Made by a program: the position numbers and the translations under genes. This document shows positions 1 to 7,094 of a DNA stretch of 42,665 nucleotides, in pieces. Positions within the stretch are counted from its first letter, which is position 1. Every line of letters starts with the position of its first letter. Source of the DNA: Methylococcaceae bacterium (GTDB lineage: Bacteria > Pseudomonadota > Gammaproteobacteria > Methylococcales > Methylococcaceae); NCBI GenBank assembly GCA_004299145.1, contig SCQD01000004.1, forward strand, positions 1-42,665, read 5' to 3'. Below the pieces are notes generated by a model. It saw nothing but the letters and a program-made list of their open reading frames with translations, was not told the origin of the DNA and made no database searches.

Positions 1-108
1 GAAGGGAAGCGCATCGCTCGCGACAGATGCACTGTCGTCGGCACATCCTTCTGTGGCCCTCAATATAACGCTTGCAAAATGCGTATGAATTTTTGCCAGA
101 CAGCTTTT
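1..108. repeat. 108-bp direct repeat, left copy
   Basis: These 108 bases are identical, base for base, to 6134-6241. The copy starts at the first base of the window, so it may extend further left. Bases 44-60 equal the right arm of the large palindrome seen complete at 6109-6193, so the matching left arm probably lies just outside the window. The two copies bracket about 6 kb carrying the caspase, RAYT and TIR genes. After base 108 the sequences diverge at once. Confidence 0.95.
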
Positions 109-435
109 AAAGGGATTGCAGATGGGTTTCGGCTATCGCCTCTACCCATCCTACATTTTACCCATTTACCCAGGCTACGCGGGCTCGTCAGCGTAAGCTG
201 CTGCCAATGCCTGGCCGACCCCCAGGCCGAACTGGACACCGTGAGCCATTGCCTGGATGCCGTTGCCGCGCTGCTGGCGCCGGAGGAAGATTTGGATACG
301 GTCGGCCGGGACGATCTGGCCACTTTGCTCAGTTATTTGTTGGAACGGCGCCATTGGGCACTGGCGGCTTGCCAGCCCATGGGAACATCCGCTGAGCCCG
401 CGGACCGCGACGGGGAGGACGGCAACCATGACTGA
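79..435 (+). CDS. Small hypothetical protein, start uncertain
   Basis: I do not recognise this 118-residue product. Residues about 50-105 look protein-like, with an acidic helical stretch (LDAVAALLAPEEDLDTVG) followed by DLATLLSYLLERRHWALAAC. The first ten codons lie inside the 108-bp repeat, and the reading frame is open back to base 1, so the true start is unknown. No Shine-Dalgarno site precedes ATG 79. The N-terminus may be an artefact of repeat insertion into an older gene, leaving a truncated remnant. It lies 205 bp upstream of the caspase gene on the same strand, with a weak terminator-like hairpin between. The codon pattern of the second half supports coding, but no domain can be assigned. 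Confidence 0.4.
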   Translation: MRMNFCQTAFKGIADGFRLSPLPILHFTHLPRLRGLVSVSCCQCLADPQAELDTVSHCLDAVAALLAPEEDLDTVGRDDLATLLSYLLERRHWALAACQPMGTSAEPADRDGEDGNHD

Positions 436-473
436 GCCCTGGCCGAACCGGGTTAAAGAGGAAACACAGAAAC

Positions 474-503
474 CCGCACAGCGTAAGGCTTTGCGGCTTT
501 TTT
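474..503 (+). terminator. Weak terminator-like hairpin
   Basis: CCGCA (474-478) can pair with TGCGG (492-496), followed by six T residues at 498-503. The stem is only 5 bp with a 13-nt loop, so this is a tentative intrinsic terminator between the small ORF and the caspase gene. Confidence 0.3.
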
Positions 504-640
504 GTTGCGTCGCGCAAGCGCTATAATCCCGGAACAATCAGCGCCCAGCCCGGCCAGGCGATCATCGGGATATTTTTCACCCGCCGGCGCCGATTCCGTC
601 AGTACCATCTGGGCAGCAACCACATCAGGAGAACGCAACC

Positions 641-3535
641 ATGGCGCGTTGGCACACGATAGGGGCATTATGCTGGCTGCTGGCGGGTTATATGCCATCG
701 GCAATGGCCAAGGACGCGGGACCGGCCCCGGCCGGCGCGCCGCCCAGCCGGCCCTTCCTGCGCCTGGAAAGCGGCGGCCACACGGCGATCATCAAGCGGA
801 TCGCCGTGGACGCCGCCGGTCGTTACCTGGTGAGCGCCTCCGACGACAAAACCGCGCGGGTCTGGGACGCCGCCAGCGGGGCCTTGCTGCAAACCCTGCG
901 CCCGCCCCTGGGCGAGGGCAACGAAGGCAAGCTCTACGCCGTGGCCCTGTCGCCGGATGGTTCCACGGTGGCGCTGGGCGGCTGGACCGGTTACGGTTGG
1001 GACGGAACCAACTCCATCTACCTGTTCGACCGTGCCGACGGCCGGCTGGTCCGCCGCCTGGCCGGCCTGCCCAACGTCATCCACGACCTGGCTTTTTCCC
1101 GCGACGGCCGCTACCTGGCGGCGGCGCTGGGCGGTGCCAACGGCATCCGCGTTTACCGCAGCGACACCTGGCAGGAAGCATTCCGCGACAGCGATTACGG
1201 CGCGGCCAGCTATTCGCTGGACTTCGCCGCCGACGGGCGCTTGCTTGCCAGCAGTTTGGATGGCTATCTCCGCCTGTACGACGGGGACTTCCGGCTGCTC
1301 GCCCAGCGGGCCGCGCCGGGCGGCAAGCAGCCGTTGTTCGCCCGTTTCGCCCCGGACGGCGACCGGGTGGCGGCAGGCTTCGCCGATTCCACGGCGGTCA
1401 ACCTGCTGGCCGGCCGCGACCTGGCCTTCCTCTCCGCCCCGGACACCGCCCAGGCCGCCAACAGTAATTTGGGCAGCGTCGCCTGGAGCGCCGACGGCGG
1501 CCGGCTGCTGGCCGGCGGGCGTTACATCGAATCCGGCAAGTTTCCGCTGTTGGCCTGGAACGCCGCCGGCACGGGCCGGCCGCAAGCCTGGCCGGTGAGC
1601 ACCAACACCCTCATGGATCTGCGCCCCCTGCCCGGCGGCCGGCTGGCTTTCGCCGCGGCCGATCCGCTGCTCGGCGTGCTGGATGACACAGGCCGGCCGC
1701 TGTGGCGGCGCGGCGGCGGCATCCTGGATTTCCGCGGCCGTTGGAGCGATTTCCGCCTGTCGGCGGACGCCGGCGTGGTGGAGTTCGGCTTCAATACTTG
1801 GAATGCCGACGGCCGGCTGCAACGGCACCGCGCCCGCTTCGACCTGAAGCGGCCCGGCCTGGTGCTGGAGCCCACGCCCCTGGCCGGCCTGGCCGCGCCC
1901 AACACCCAGGGCGAGCCGCGCACCGATTGGCTCGATACCACCTCCCCCAAGGTGCGCGGCCAAGTGCTGACGCTAGAGGTTAACGAAACCGCCTTCAGCC
2001 TGGCCCTGGCCCCCGCCGGTACGGGCTTTTTGCTGGGCACCGAATGGCTGCTGCGCTACTACGACGCCCCCGGCCGGCTGCGCTGGCAAAGCGCCGTGCC
2101 CGGCACCGCCTGGGCGGTGAACCTGTCGGGCGATGCCCGTTATGCAGTGGCGGCGTTCGGCGACGGCAGCATCCGCTGGTACGAAAGCCAAGGGGGCAAG
2201 GAAGTGCTGGCCCTGTTCGTCCACCCGGACAGCCTCAACCCCGCCACGCCGCGCTGGATCGCCTGGACGCCGGAGGGCTTTTACGACGCCGCCCCCGGCG
2301 CGGAGGCGTTGATCGGCTACCACCTCAACCAGGGCGCCGGCCAAGCCGGCCGCTTCGTCGCCGCCGCCCAGTTGCGCGAGCGCTTTTACCGCCCCAGCCT
2401 CATCGCCCGCCGCTTGTCCGCGGAAGGCGACGCCCTGTTGGCCGAGGCCCTGCGGCAATTGGGCGATGTCGGCCAAGCCCTGGCCGAGGGCGCGCCGCCG
2501 CCGGTGGAATTGCTGGGCAGCCCCAAGGAAATCGCCCCCGGCGAGTTCGAATTGAGCCTGCGCGTACCGCCCGGCACCGAGCTGCGCTACCGCCTGGACG
2601 GCAAGGACGAGCTGCAAGGCCGCGACGCCGGCCTGCCCGGCATCGGCCGGGACGTGGTCAGCCGCCGCTTTCGCTTGCCGGAAGGCGAGCACCGCCTGGA
2701 AATCACCGCCGGCAACGCGCGCGGCGTGGCTTCCGAGCCTTTGCAGGTGGAACTGGCGGTGCGCCCGCGCAGCGCGCAGCCGGCTTTGCGCGTGCTGGCG
2801 GTGGGCATCCAGGATTACCGCGACCACGCTTTGGCGCAAGGGGTGAAATTCGCCGCGGCGGATGCCGCCGGCATCGCCGCGCGCTTCCAGAGCCAGGGCG
2901 CCAAGCTGTACAGCCGGGTGGCGGTGCACACCCTGCGCGATGGGGAAGCCAGCGGCGCCGCCATCCGCCAGGCCATGGCCGAGGCCGCCGCCCAAACCGG
3001 GCCGGACGACGTGTTCGTGCTGTACCTGGCCGGCCACGGCTTGGCAGAAGACGACGAATACCACTTCGTGCCCTGGGACGCCCGCTATACCAACCGCGAT
3101 GAGCTGCTCCAGCACAGCCTGAACGAAGCCAGCCTGCGCGACATGCTGGCCGCCATCCCGGCGCACAAAACCCTGGTGATGCTGGACTCCTGCGACTCCG
3201 GCGCGTTCATCACCCACCAGGGCCGCGGCCCCCTGGGCGAAAAAAGCGCCATCGACCGCCTGGCCCGGCTCAGCGGACGCGCCATCCTGGCCGCCGCCAG
3301 CGATAAAAACATGGCCCTGGAAGGCGAAAACGGCCACGGCGCCTTCACCTACGCCCTGCTGGAAGGCCTGTCCGGCAAAGCCAACCGCGACAACAGCGAC
3401 AGCATCGACGTGGGCGAACTGGCCGACTACGTGCAAGACCGCCTGCCGGAACTCACCAAGCAAAAATGGGGCTACGAACAATTTCCCCTGCACGAACTCA
3501 ACGGCGCATCGTTCCCGGTACTACCGAAGCCGTAG
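641..3535 (+). CDS. Exported WD40-repeat caspase-family (C14) protease
   Basis: The 964-residue protein starts at ATG 641, with AGGAG about 10 nt upstream. Residues 1-23 form a signal peptide ending AMA before Lys24, so export to the periplasm is likely. Residues about 40-520 contain WD40-type propeller repeats (for example SASDDKTARVWD). A linker region about 520-710 follows, then a caspase-like domain from about 716 to 930. The catalytic dyad is visible as His799 in YLAGHG and Cys851 in MLDSCDSG; many bacterial relatives read DACHSG, so the residue after Cys differs. Known members (orthocaspase/metacaspase-like) cleave after basic residues and often act in stress or cell-death signalling; the substrate here is unknown. 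The gene sits in the repeat-bounded block with the RAYT and the TIR gene, all on the plus strand. Family assignment is firm, and a role in defence or regulated death is inference. Confidence 0.93.
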   Translation: MARWHTIGALCWLLAGYMPSAMAKDAGPAPAGAPPSRPFLRLESGGHTAIIKRIAVDAAGRYLVSASDDKTARVWDAASGALLQTLRPPLGEGNEGKLYAVALSPDGSTVALGGWTGYGWDGTNSIYLFDRADGRLVRRLAGLPNVIHDLAFSRDGRYLAAALGGANGIRVYRSDTWQEAFRDSDYGAASYSLDFAADGRLLASSLDGYLRLYDGDFRLLAQRAAPGGKQPLFARFAPDGDRVAAGFADSTAVNLLAGRDLAFLSAPDTAQAANSNLGSVAWSADGGRLLAGGRYIESGKFPLLAWNAAGTGRPQAWPVSTNTLMDLRPLPGGRLAFAAADPLLGVLDDTGRPLWRRGGGILDFRGRWSDFRLSADAGVVEFGFNTWNADGRLQRHRARFDLKRPGLVLEPTPLAGLAAPNTQGEPRTDWLDTTSPKVRGQVLTLEVNETAFSLALAPAGTGFLLGTEWLLRYYDAPGRLRWQSAVPGTAWAVNLSGDARYAVAAFGDGSIRWYESQGGKEVLALFVHPDSLNPATPRWIAWTPEGFYDAAPGAEALIGYHLNQGAGQAGRFVAAAQLRERFYRPSLIARRLSAEGDALLAEALRQLGDVGQALAEGAPPPVELLGSPKEIAPGEFELSLRVPPGTELRYRLDGKDELQGRDAGLPGIGRDVVSRRFRLPEGEHRLEITAGNARGVASEPLQVELAVRPRSAQPALRVLAVGIQDYRDHALAQGVKFAAADAAGIAARFQSQGAKLYSRVAVHTLRDGEASGAAIRQAMAEAAAQTGPDDVFVLYLAGHGLAEDDEYHFVPWDARYTNRDELLQHSLNEASLRDMLAAIPAHKTLVMLDSCDSGAFITHQGRGPLGEKSAIDRLARLSGRAILAAASDKNMALEGENGHGAFTYALLEGLSGKANRDNSDSIDVGELADYVQDRLPELTKQKWGYEQFPLHELNGASFPVLPKP

Positions 3536-3542
3536 CTCCCCT

Positions 3543-3655
3543 CGTTCCCACGCGCCGCGTGGGAACGCAGCCCGGGCGCGCCGCGCCCCGTGTCGAGCCG
3601 GCGCCTACGCGGCGCAGCGCGCCGCCACGGCGTTCCCACGCAGCGCGTGGGAACG
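3543..3655. repeat. Pair of REP palindromes upstream of the RAYT
   Basis: Two near-identical hairpins lie between the caspase and RAYT genes. The first has 11-bp arms CGTTCCCACGC (3543-3553) and GCGTGGGAACG (3557-3567). The second has the same arms at 3631-3641 and 3645-3655. Each has a 3-nt loop. A GC-rich tract (3568-3597) beside the first hairpin is the reverse complement of the tract beside the hairpins at 4282-4336 and 4446-4500, so REPs flank the RAYT in inverted orientation. This is the usual arrangement of a RAYT with its cognate REPs. Confidence 0.9.
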
Positions 3656-3689
3656 AGCGATACATCCAGCCATACGAAGGAGCAAAACC

Positions 3690-4226
3690 ATGGGCCGTAG
3701 CCGTTACCGCGTGGTGGGTAAAAACGTCCCCCACTTCATCACCTGCACCGTTTTGAACTGGATTCCCCTGTTCACCCGCCCGCAAACGGCAGAGATTGTC
3801 CTGGAGGCCATCCAGCACCGGCAGGCACAGTCGCTGTGGCGGGTTTACGGCTACGTGCTGTTGGAAAACCATTTACACATGGTCGTCCAGGCCGACGACC
3901 TGGCCGGCGAGGTGGCGCGCTTCAAGTCATACACCGCGCGCCGTTTGATCGACTGTCTGGAAGCCTGCCAGGCGGAGCGGTTATTGAAGCAATTGGCGTT
4001 TTTCCGCAAGGCGCACAAGCATGACCGCGACTATCAGGTGTGGGAGGAGGGCGCGCACCCGCAAGCCATAGAAAATGAGCAGGTGTTGCGGCAAAAGCTG
4101 GAGTATATCCACCAGAACCCGGTGAAGCGCGGCTATGTGGACGATCCGGCGCACTGGCGCTATTCCAGCGCCAGGAATTATGCCGGCCAGCCGGGCTTGG
4201 TGCCGGTGTTTAAGGAGTGGCTGTGA
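3690..4226 (+). CDS. REP-associated tyrosine transposase (RAYT, IS200-like Y1 family)
   Basis: This 178-residue protein has the Y1 transposase features of RAYTs. HFITCTV lies near the N-terminus, the metal-binding HxH motif is ENHLHMVV (His61 and His63), and a candidate nucleophile is Tyr81 in RFKSYTARR. RAYTs are single-strand DNA transposases that bind and cut REP hairpins and are usually single-copy, domesticated genes. The length is normal for the family and there is no frameshift. ATG 3690 has a strong AAGGAG upstream. REP hairpins lie on both sides, in inverted orientation. The TGA stop (4224-4226) overlaps ATG 4226 of the first tandem-repeat frame, and the last 15 or so codons are themselves the 3' part of that tandem repeat. 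Location between the caspase and TIR genes suggests it may have shaped this island. Confidence 0.92.
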   Translation: MGRSRYRVVGKNVPHFITCTVLNWIPLFTRPQTAEIVLEAIQHRQAQSLWRVYGYVLLENHLHMVVQADDLAGEVARFKSYTARRLIDCLEACQAERLLKQLAFFRKAHKHDRDYQVWEEGAHPQAIENEQVLRQKLEYIHQNPVKRGYVDDPAHWRYSSARNYAGQPGLVPVFKEWL

Positions 4227-4390
4227 TGGGCGCTGCTGCGCGTGATGCCGGGGTAGGGTTTTCACGCCGTATTGCCCTGGCCCGATACGGGGCGCGGCGC
4301 GCCCGGGCTGCATTCCCACGCGGCGCGTGGGAACGAGGAAATGATGTCGGCCAGCCGGGCTTGGTGCCGGTGTTTAAGGAGTGGCTGTGA
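4226..4390 (+). CDS. 54-residue frame in tandem unit 1
   Basis: ATG 4226 shares its A with the RAYT stop codon and has AAGGAG (4212-4217) 8 nt upstream. The frame runs through the REP hairpin and the RAYT tail, ending ...PVFKEWL like the RAYT, and stops at TGA 4388-4390. The product is rich in Ala, Arg and Gly. Its middle (AAFPRGAWERG) is encoded by the REP palindrome. It may be translated by coupling from the RAYT, but may be a by-product of the repeat with no function as a protein. Confidence 0.35.
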   Translation: MGAAARDAGVGFSRRIALARYGARRARAAFPRGAWERGNDVGQPGLVPVFKEWL

Positions 4391-4554
4391 TGGGCGCTGC
4401 GCCGCGTGATGCCGGGGTAGGGTTTTCACGCTGTATTGCCCTGGCCCGATACGGGGCGCGGCGCGCCCGAGCTGCATTCCCACGCAGCGCGTGGGAACGA
4501 GGAAATGATGCCGGCCAGCCGGGCTTGGTGCCGGTGTTTAAGGAGTGGCTGTGA
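4390..4554 (+). CDS. 54-residue frame in tandem unit 2
   Basis: This second copy starts at ATG 4390, again overlapping the preceding TGA by one base and preceded by AAGGAG. It encodes a near-identical 54-residue peptide; most of the base differences between the units change an amino acid, but none introduces a stop. Its own TGA (4552-4554) overlaps the ATG of the TIR gene. Both frames staying open despite substitutions is mildly suggestive of translation, but the repeats could simply be recent. Confidence 0.35.
   Translation: MGAAPRDAGVGFSRCIALARYGARRARAAFPRSAWERGNDAGQPGLVPVFKEWL
4540..4553 (+). promoter_or_regulatory. RAYT-derived ribosome-binding site of the TIR gene
   Basis: AAGGAG at 4540-4545 with an 8-nt spacer precedes ATG 4554. 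These bases are the third copy of the RAYT 3' end (codons for FKEWL and the stop). The TIR gene therefore takes its ribosome-binding site and start codon from transposase-derived sequence. A GTG at 4545 also opens the frame but overlaps the site, so ATG 4554 is preferred. Confidence 0.7.
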
Positions 4555-6074
4555 TGGGCGGTGCTGCATTCCCAATCGGCGCTGGGGAACGGGGGAGGCG
4601 CTTTCGCGTCGCCCTGTCTTTTCCCGGCGAACACCGTGCATACGTGGCACAAATCGCCGATTGCCTGGCCCAGCAATTGGGCCGACGGCAGGTGTTTTAC
4701 GACCGTTGGTACGAGGTGGAACTGGCCAAGCCCAATCTGGACCTGCATTTGCAGGCCATCTATCACGATCAGGCCGATCTGGTGGTGGTGTTTTTGTGCA
4801 AAGAGTACAACCAAAAACAATGGTGCGGCCTGGAGTGGCGCGCTTTGCGGGATTTGATCAAGCGGCGCGAGGACGCGCTGTTGCTGCCTATCCGCCTGGA
4901 CGACGCCGACATTCCCGGCCTGCTGTCCATCGACGGCTATGTGGACGCCCAAGGCCGGCCGGCCGAGGAAATCGCCGCGCTGATTTTGCAGCGGCTGGGG
5001 ATGGCGCGGCCGTTCGACCCGCCGCGCCGGGCCTGGCGCAAATGGCTGGCGGCGGCCCTCTTGCTGGCCGGTTTGGGCTTGGCAAGCTGGCTGTTCTATG
5101 TCCAGCCGCGCCAAGAGGAAATCGCCCGCCACCTGGACCTGGCGCGCCGCTATATGGACACCGGCCAATACCGGGAGGCGCAGGACGAGTACGCCCAGGC
5201 GGAGCATTTGGCGGCACCTTTTGACGGCGGGGCGGCGCGTCTGGGGCGGGAAAAAGCCGCCATCGGCGCGCGCTGGCCGTTGGCCGATGCCGGTGAACGC
5301 GAGGCTTTGGCGCGCCGGCTGGATGCCTTGCTGGAGCAGCGGGGCGAGGACGCCGATGTGCTGCTGCTGGATGGCGACCGCCATTATTGGAGCGGGCTGG
5401 ACGATGGGAAGTCCCGCGCTTTGCCTCGGTATCGGCAAGCGTTGGAACGGCGCCAGCAACTGGCCGAGGCCGCTTACCGGCTGGGGGTGCTGTTCGACGA
5501 GGCCGGGGATGGGCGGGCGCCGGACTATTTCGAGGCCGCCTACCGCCAGTCCCCGCAAACGCCGCACTACGCCGTGGATTACGCCGCCACGCTGCTCAAG
5601 CAAGGGCGCTACCGGGCGGCCATCGACGCGCTGGCGCCGGTCGCCGATTATCCCCTGGCGCGCCTGGAGCAAGCCAAAGGCCATTGGGCGTTGGGCGAAT
5701 TCGCCCAGGCGGAAGTGCTACAGGCGGAGGCGGTCAACGATTTGGCCAATCCGGCCAGCGCCGCAAACCCGCGCCTGCGCTATAGCTGGAAGCTGGACTT
5801 GCCCGACGCGGGCCGCGTGCTGCAACTGTCCACTGACGGGGGCAAGCGCTGCTACGCCGGCTTGGCCCTGGCGGCCAGCCGGTTTTTCCAGGGCCGGGAG
5901 CAGGCCGCGCAACAGGCCGCCGGCCAGGCCGGGTGTCCGGCGGATTCGGCGGCGGTGCGGGATGCGCTGGCGCTGGACCTGCGGTGCTACGCCTCAGCCG
6001 GTTTGGCGAACGGGCCGGAGCGGTTGCGGAAATTTTTGCCGCTCCTCGGCGCCCCGTCGGCCACCGAGCGATAG
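4554..6074 (+). CDS. TIR domain - transmembrane - TPR-like protein
   Basis: This 506-residue protein begins with a TIR domain at about residues 18-150. RFRVALSFPGEH is the first strand motif, FYDRWYE follows, and EYNQKQWCGLEW contains the predicted catalytic Glu94. Such bacterial TIR domains often hydrolyse NAD+ or make signalling nucleotides. One hydrophobic segment (about 163-183, LAAALLLAGLGLASWLF) should anchor it in the inner membrane with the TIR domain cytoplasmic. The remaining 320 residues are helical TPR-like repeats, probably periplasmic, which could sense a ligand or partner. The first 16 residues (MGGAAFPIGAGERGRR) match REP-encoded sequence rather than the TIR family. The gene shares strand and island with the caspase gene. 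TIR assignment is firm; NADase activity and a defence role are inferred. Confidence 0.92.
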   Translation: MGGAAFPIGAGERGRRFRVALSFPGEHRAYVAQIADCLAQQLGRRQVFYDRWYEVELAKPNLDLHLQAIYHDQADLVVVFLCKEYNQKQWCGLEWRALRDLIKRREDALLLPIRLDDADIPGLLSIDGYVDAQGRPAEEIAALILQRLGMARPFDPPRRAWRKWLAAALLLAGLGLASWLFYVQPRQEEIARHLDLARRYMDTGQYREAQDEYAQAEHLAAPFDGGAARLGREKAAIGARWPLADAGEREALARRLDALLEQRGEDADVLLLDGDRHYWSGLDDGKSRALPRYRQALERRQQLAEAAYRLGVLFDEAGDGRAPDYFEAAYRQSPQTPHYAVDYAATLLKQGRYRAAIDALAPVADYPLARLEQAKGHWALGEFAQAEVLQAEAVNDLANPASAANPRLRYSWKLDLPDAGRVLQLSTDGGKRCYAGLALAASRFFQGREQAAQQAAGQAGCPADSAAVRDALALDLRCYASAGLANGPERLRKFLPLLGAPSATER

Positions 6075-6080
6075 CGCTCG
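6065..6080 (+). other. Hairpin across the TIR gene stop codon
   Basis: CGAGCG (6065-6070) and CGCTCG (6075-6080) form a perfect 6-bp stem with loop ATAG, which contains the stop codon. No T-run follows, so it is not a standard terminator; it may stabilise the transcript end. Confidence 0.4.
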
Positions 6081-6108
6081 TACCCAGGCAGCGGACATCG
6101 GGGCCATC

Positions 6109-6193
6109 AGGGCCATAGAAGGATGCGCTGAACGAAGGGAAGCGCATCGCTCGCGACAGATGCACTGTCGTCGGCACATCCTTCTGTGGCCCT
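6109..6193. repeat. Large branched palindrome (85 bp)
   Basis: The outer arms AGGGCCATAGAAGGATG (6109-6125) and CATCCTTCTGTGGCCCT (6177-6193) pair over 17 positions with a single G-T wobble. Inside are two smaller hairpins: CGCT/AGCG (6126-6129 with 6141-6144) and CGACAG/CTGTCG (6154-6159 with 6165-6170). The fold is a three-way, cloverleaf-like structure. An alternative stem GATGCGCT/AGCGCATC (6122-6129 with 6141-6148) competes with the outer arm. Its right part is shared with bases 1-60. It resembles a REP or MITE-type element but differs from the TTCCCACGC family at the RAYT. Confidence 0.8.
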
Positions 6194-6241
6194 CAATATA
6201 ACGCTTGCAAAATGCGTATGAATTTTTGCCAGACAGCTTTT
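6134..6241. repeat. 108-bp direct repeat, right copy
   Basis: This is an exact copy of bases 1-108. It includes most of the branched palindrome plus 48 bases beyond it, so the identity is not just that of a shared hairpin. That extra part holds a small inverted repeat (GCAAAA...TTTTGC). Its last base is also the last base of the Uma2 stop codon (minus strand), so the repeat boundary coincides with a gene end. Confidence 0.95.
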
Positions 6242-6855
6242 TAAGCCTCAAACACTTCCGTCAAATCCACCGCCAAATCGGGAAACAAATGCGGCGTTGC
6301 GATATCGTTGTCCGTGTACATGGCTTTTAGCTGGTAACGCCCAGCCTCATCCAGCACAAACTGATGAACCGCCTGGTCATTCGGATAAACAATCCAATAC
6401 TCCTGCACGCCGCTTTCCTGATAAAGCTCATATTTGATCCGCAACTCCCGTTTGGAGTTGCCTTTGGACAAAATCTCGACTATCCAATCGGGCGCGCCGT
6501 TACAACCTTGCAGGTCCAGTATATCCAGGCTACATATCACGCACAGATCAGGCTGCACCACGCTGTGAATATCCTGACTGGCCAGGATGGATTTTTTGCG
6601 ATCATATAAGCGCACGTCAAACGGCGCGAAAAAAAACTGGCAGGGCTTATGGCGAAAATAATTATAAAAAATGCCGCCAAAATTCCTGGCAATGCGCTGA
6701 TGTCCCACATTCGGCGCGGGCGACATCGGCATGATTTTGCCCTTGATCAATTCGACGGCTTCCTCGAATTGCCAGGTCAAATAATCGGCATAGCTGTAGA
6801 TTTTATTCGAATCCAATTGTGATAATTGCGTGATATTAGCCATCGATGTAACCAT
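6241..6855 (-). CDS. Uma2 family putative endonuclease (DUF820)
   Basis: This 204-residue protein matches the Uma2 pattern, a PD-(D/E)XK-like fold. SYADYLTWQ is followed by VELIKGKIMPMSP, a central QPDLCV (Asp103), then APDWIVEILS (Glu127), KYELY (Lys141) and QEYWIVYP. Members are abundant in cyanobacteria and many environmental bacteria, and their substrates are mostly unknown. The C-terminus (FPDLAVDLTEVF) is complete, and the stop codon abuts the 108-bp repeat. Base composition is visibly more AT-rich than the caspase and TIR genes, suggesting separate origin. ATG 6855 was taken; an internal ATG at 6843 is also possible, and neither has a strong ribosome site. Confidence 0.87.
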   Translation of the reverse strand: MVTSMANITQLSQLDSNKIYSYADYLTWQFEEAVELIKGKIMPMSPAPNVGHQRIARNFGGIFYNYFRHKPCQFFFAPFDVRLYDRKKSILASQDIHSVVQPDLCVICSLDILDLQGCNGAPDWIVEILSKGNSKRELRIKYELYQESGVQEYWIVYPNDQAVHQFVLDEAGRYQLKAMYTDNDIATPHLFPDLAVDLTEVFEA

Positions 6856-7048
6856 TCAGCTCGTTTTAAATTGCGGGGAAATAGGGATTCCAGTGGGCCA
6901 CCAACCAGCTGTGTACCCCGCTGGTCGGTGGCTAGAGCATAGCGCCCCGCTTCGAAGCCGTCTTGCTCATATGGGAAATCTACCGCCAAAAAATCAGGCA
7001 ACCGATATGTTACCCCTCTTTATGCCTTTTCCTTTCCCCATAACGCAC

Positions 7049-7070
7049 TCCACCCGCCGAAGCGGGTGGA
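7049..7070 (-). terminator. UUCG-tetraloop hairpin 3' of the RTX gene
   Basis: TCCACCCGC and GCGGGTGGA form a perfect 9-bp stem. Read on the minus strand the loop is TTCG closed by C-G, a very stable tetraloop. It begins 24 nt after the RTX stop codon. No T-run follows, so it may be a transcript end stabiliser or a factor-dependent stop rather than a classic terminator. Confidence 0.5.
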
Positions 7071-7094
7071 ATCCACCAACGATAATGCCGCAGT

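Larger units (their letters stand above)
4181..4560. repeat. 164-bp tandem repeat containing RAYT tail and REP
   Basis: The RAYT 3' end (GCCGGCCAGCCGGGCTTGG and onward) recurs at exactly 164-bp spacing: CCAGCCGGGC begins at 4187, 4351 and 4515. Two full units (4226-4389 and 4390-4553) differ by about six substitutions. Each carries a REP hairpin (4313-4333 and 4477-4497), the GC-rich tract and the RAYT tail with its AAGGAG and TGATG. A further degenerate unit with an internal deletion runs into the TIR coding start. The joint between REP and RAYT tail falls at a shared AGGAA, consistent with recombination at short homology. Confidence 0.95.

Noticed and set aside
1973-3493. Minus-strand 506-codon open frame
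   Set aside because: It is antisense to the caspase gene, with Ala/Gly/Gln-rich shadow composition.
6777-7001. Minus-strand 74-codon frame upstream of the Uma2 gene
   Set aside because: It starts at TTG, overlaps the Uma2 start and shows no recognisable family; at best it is a remnant.
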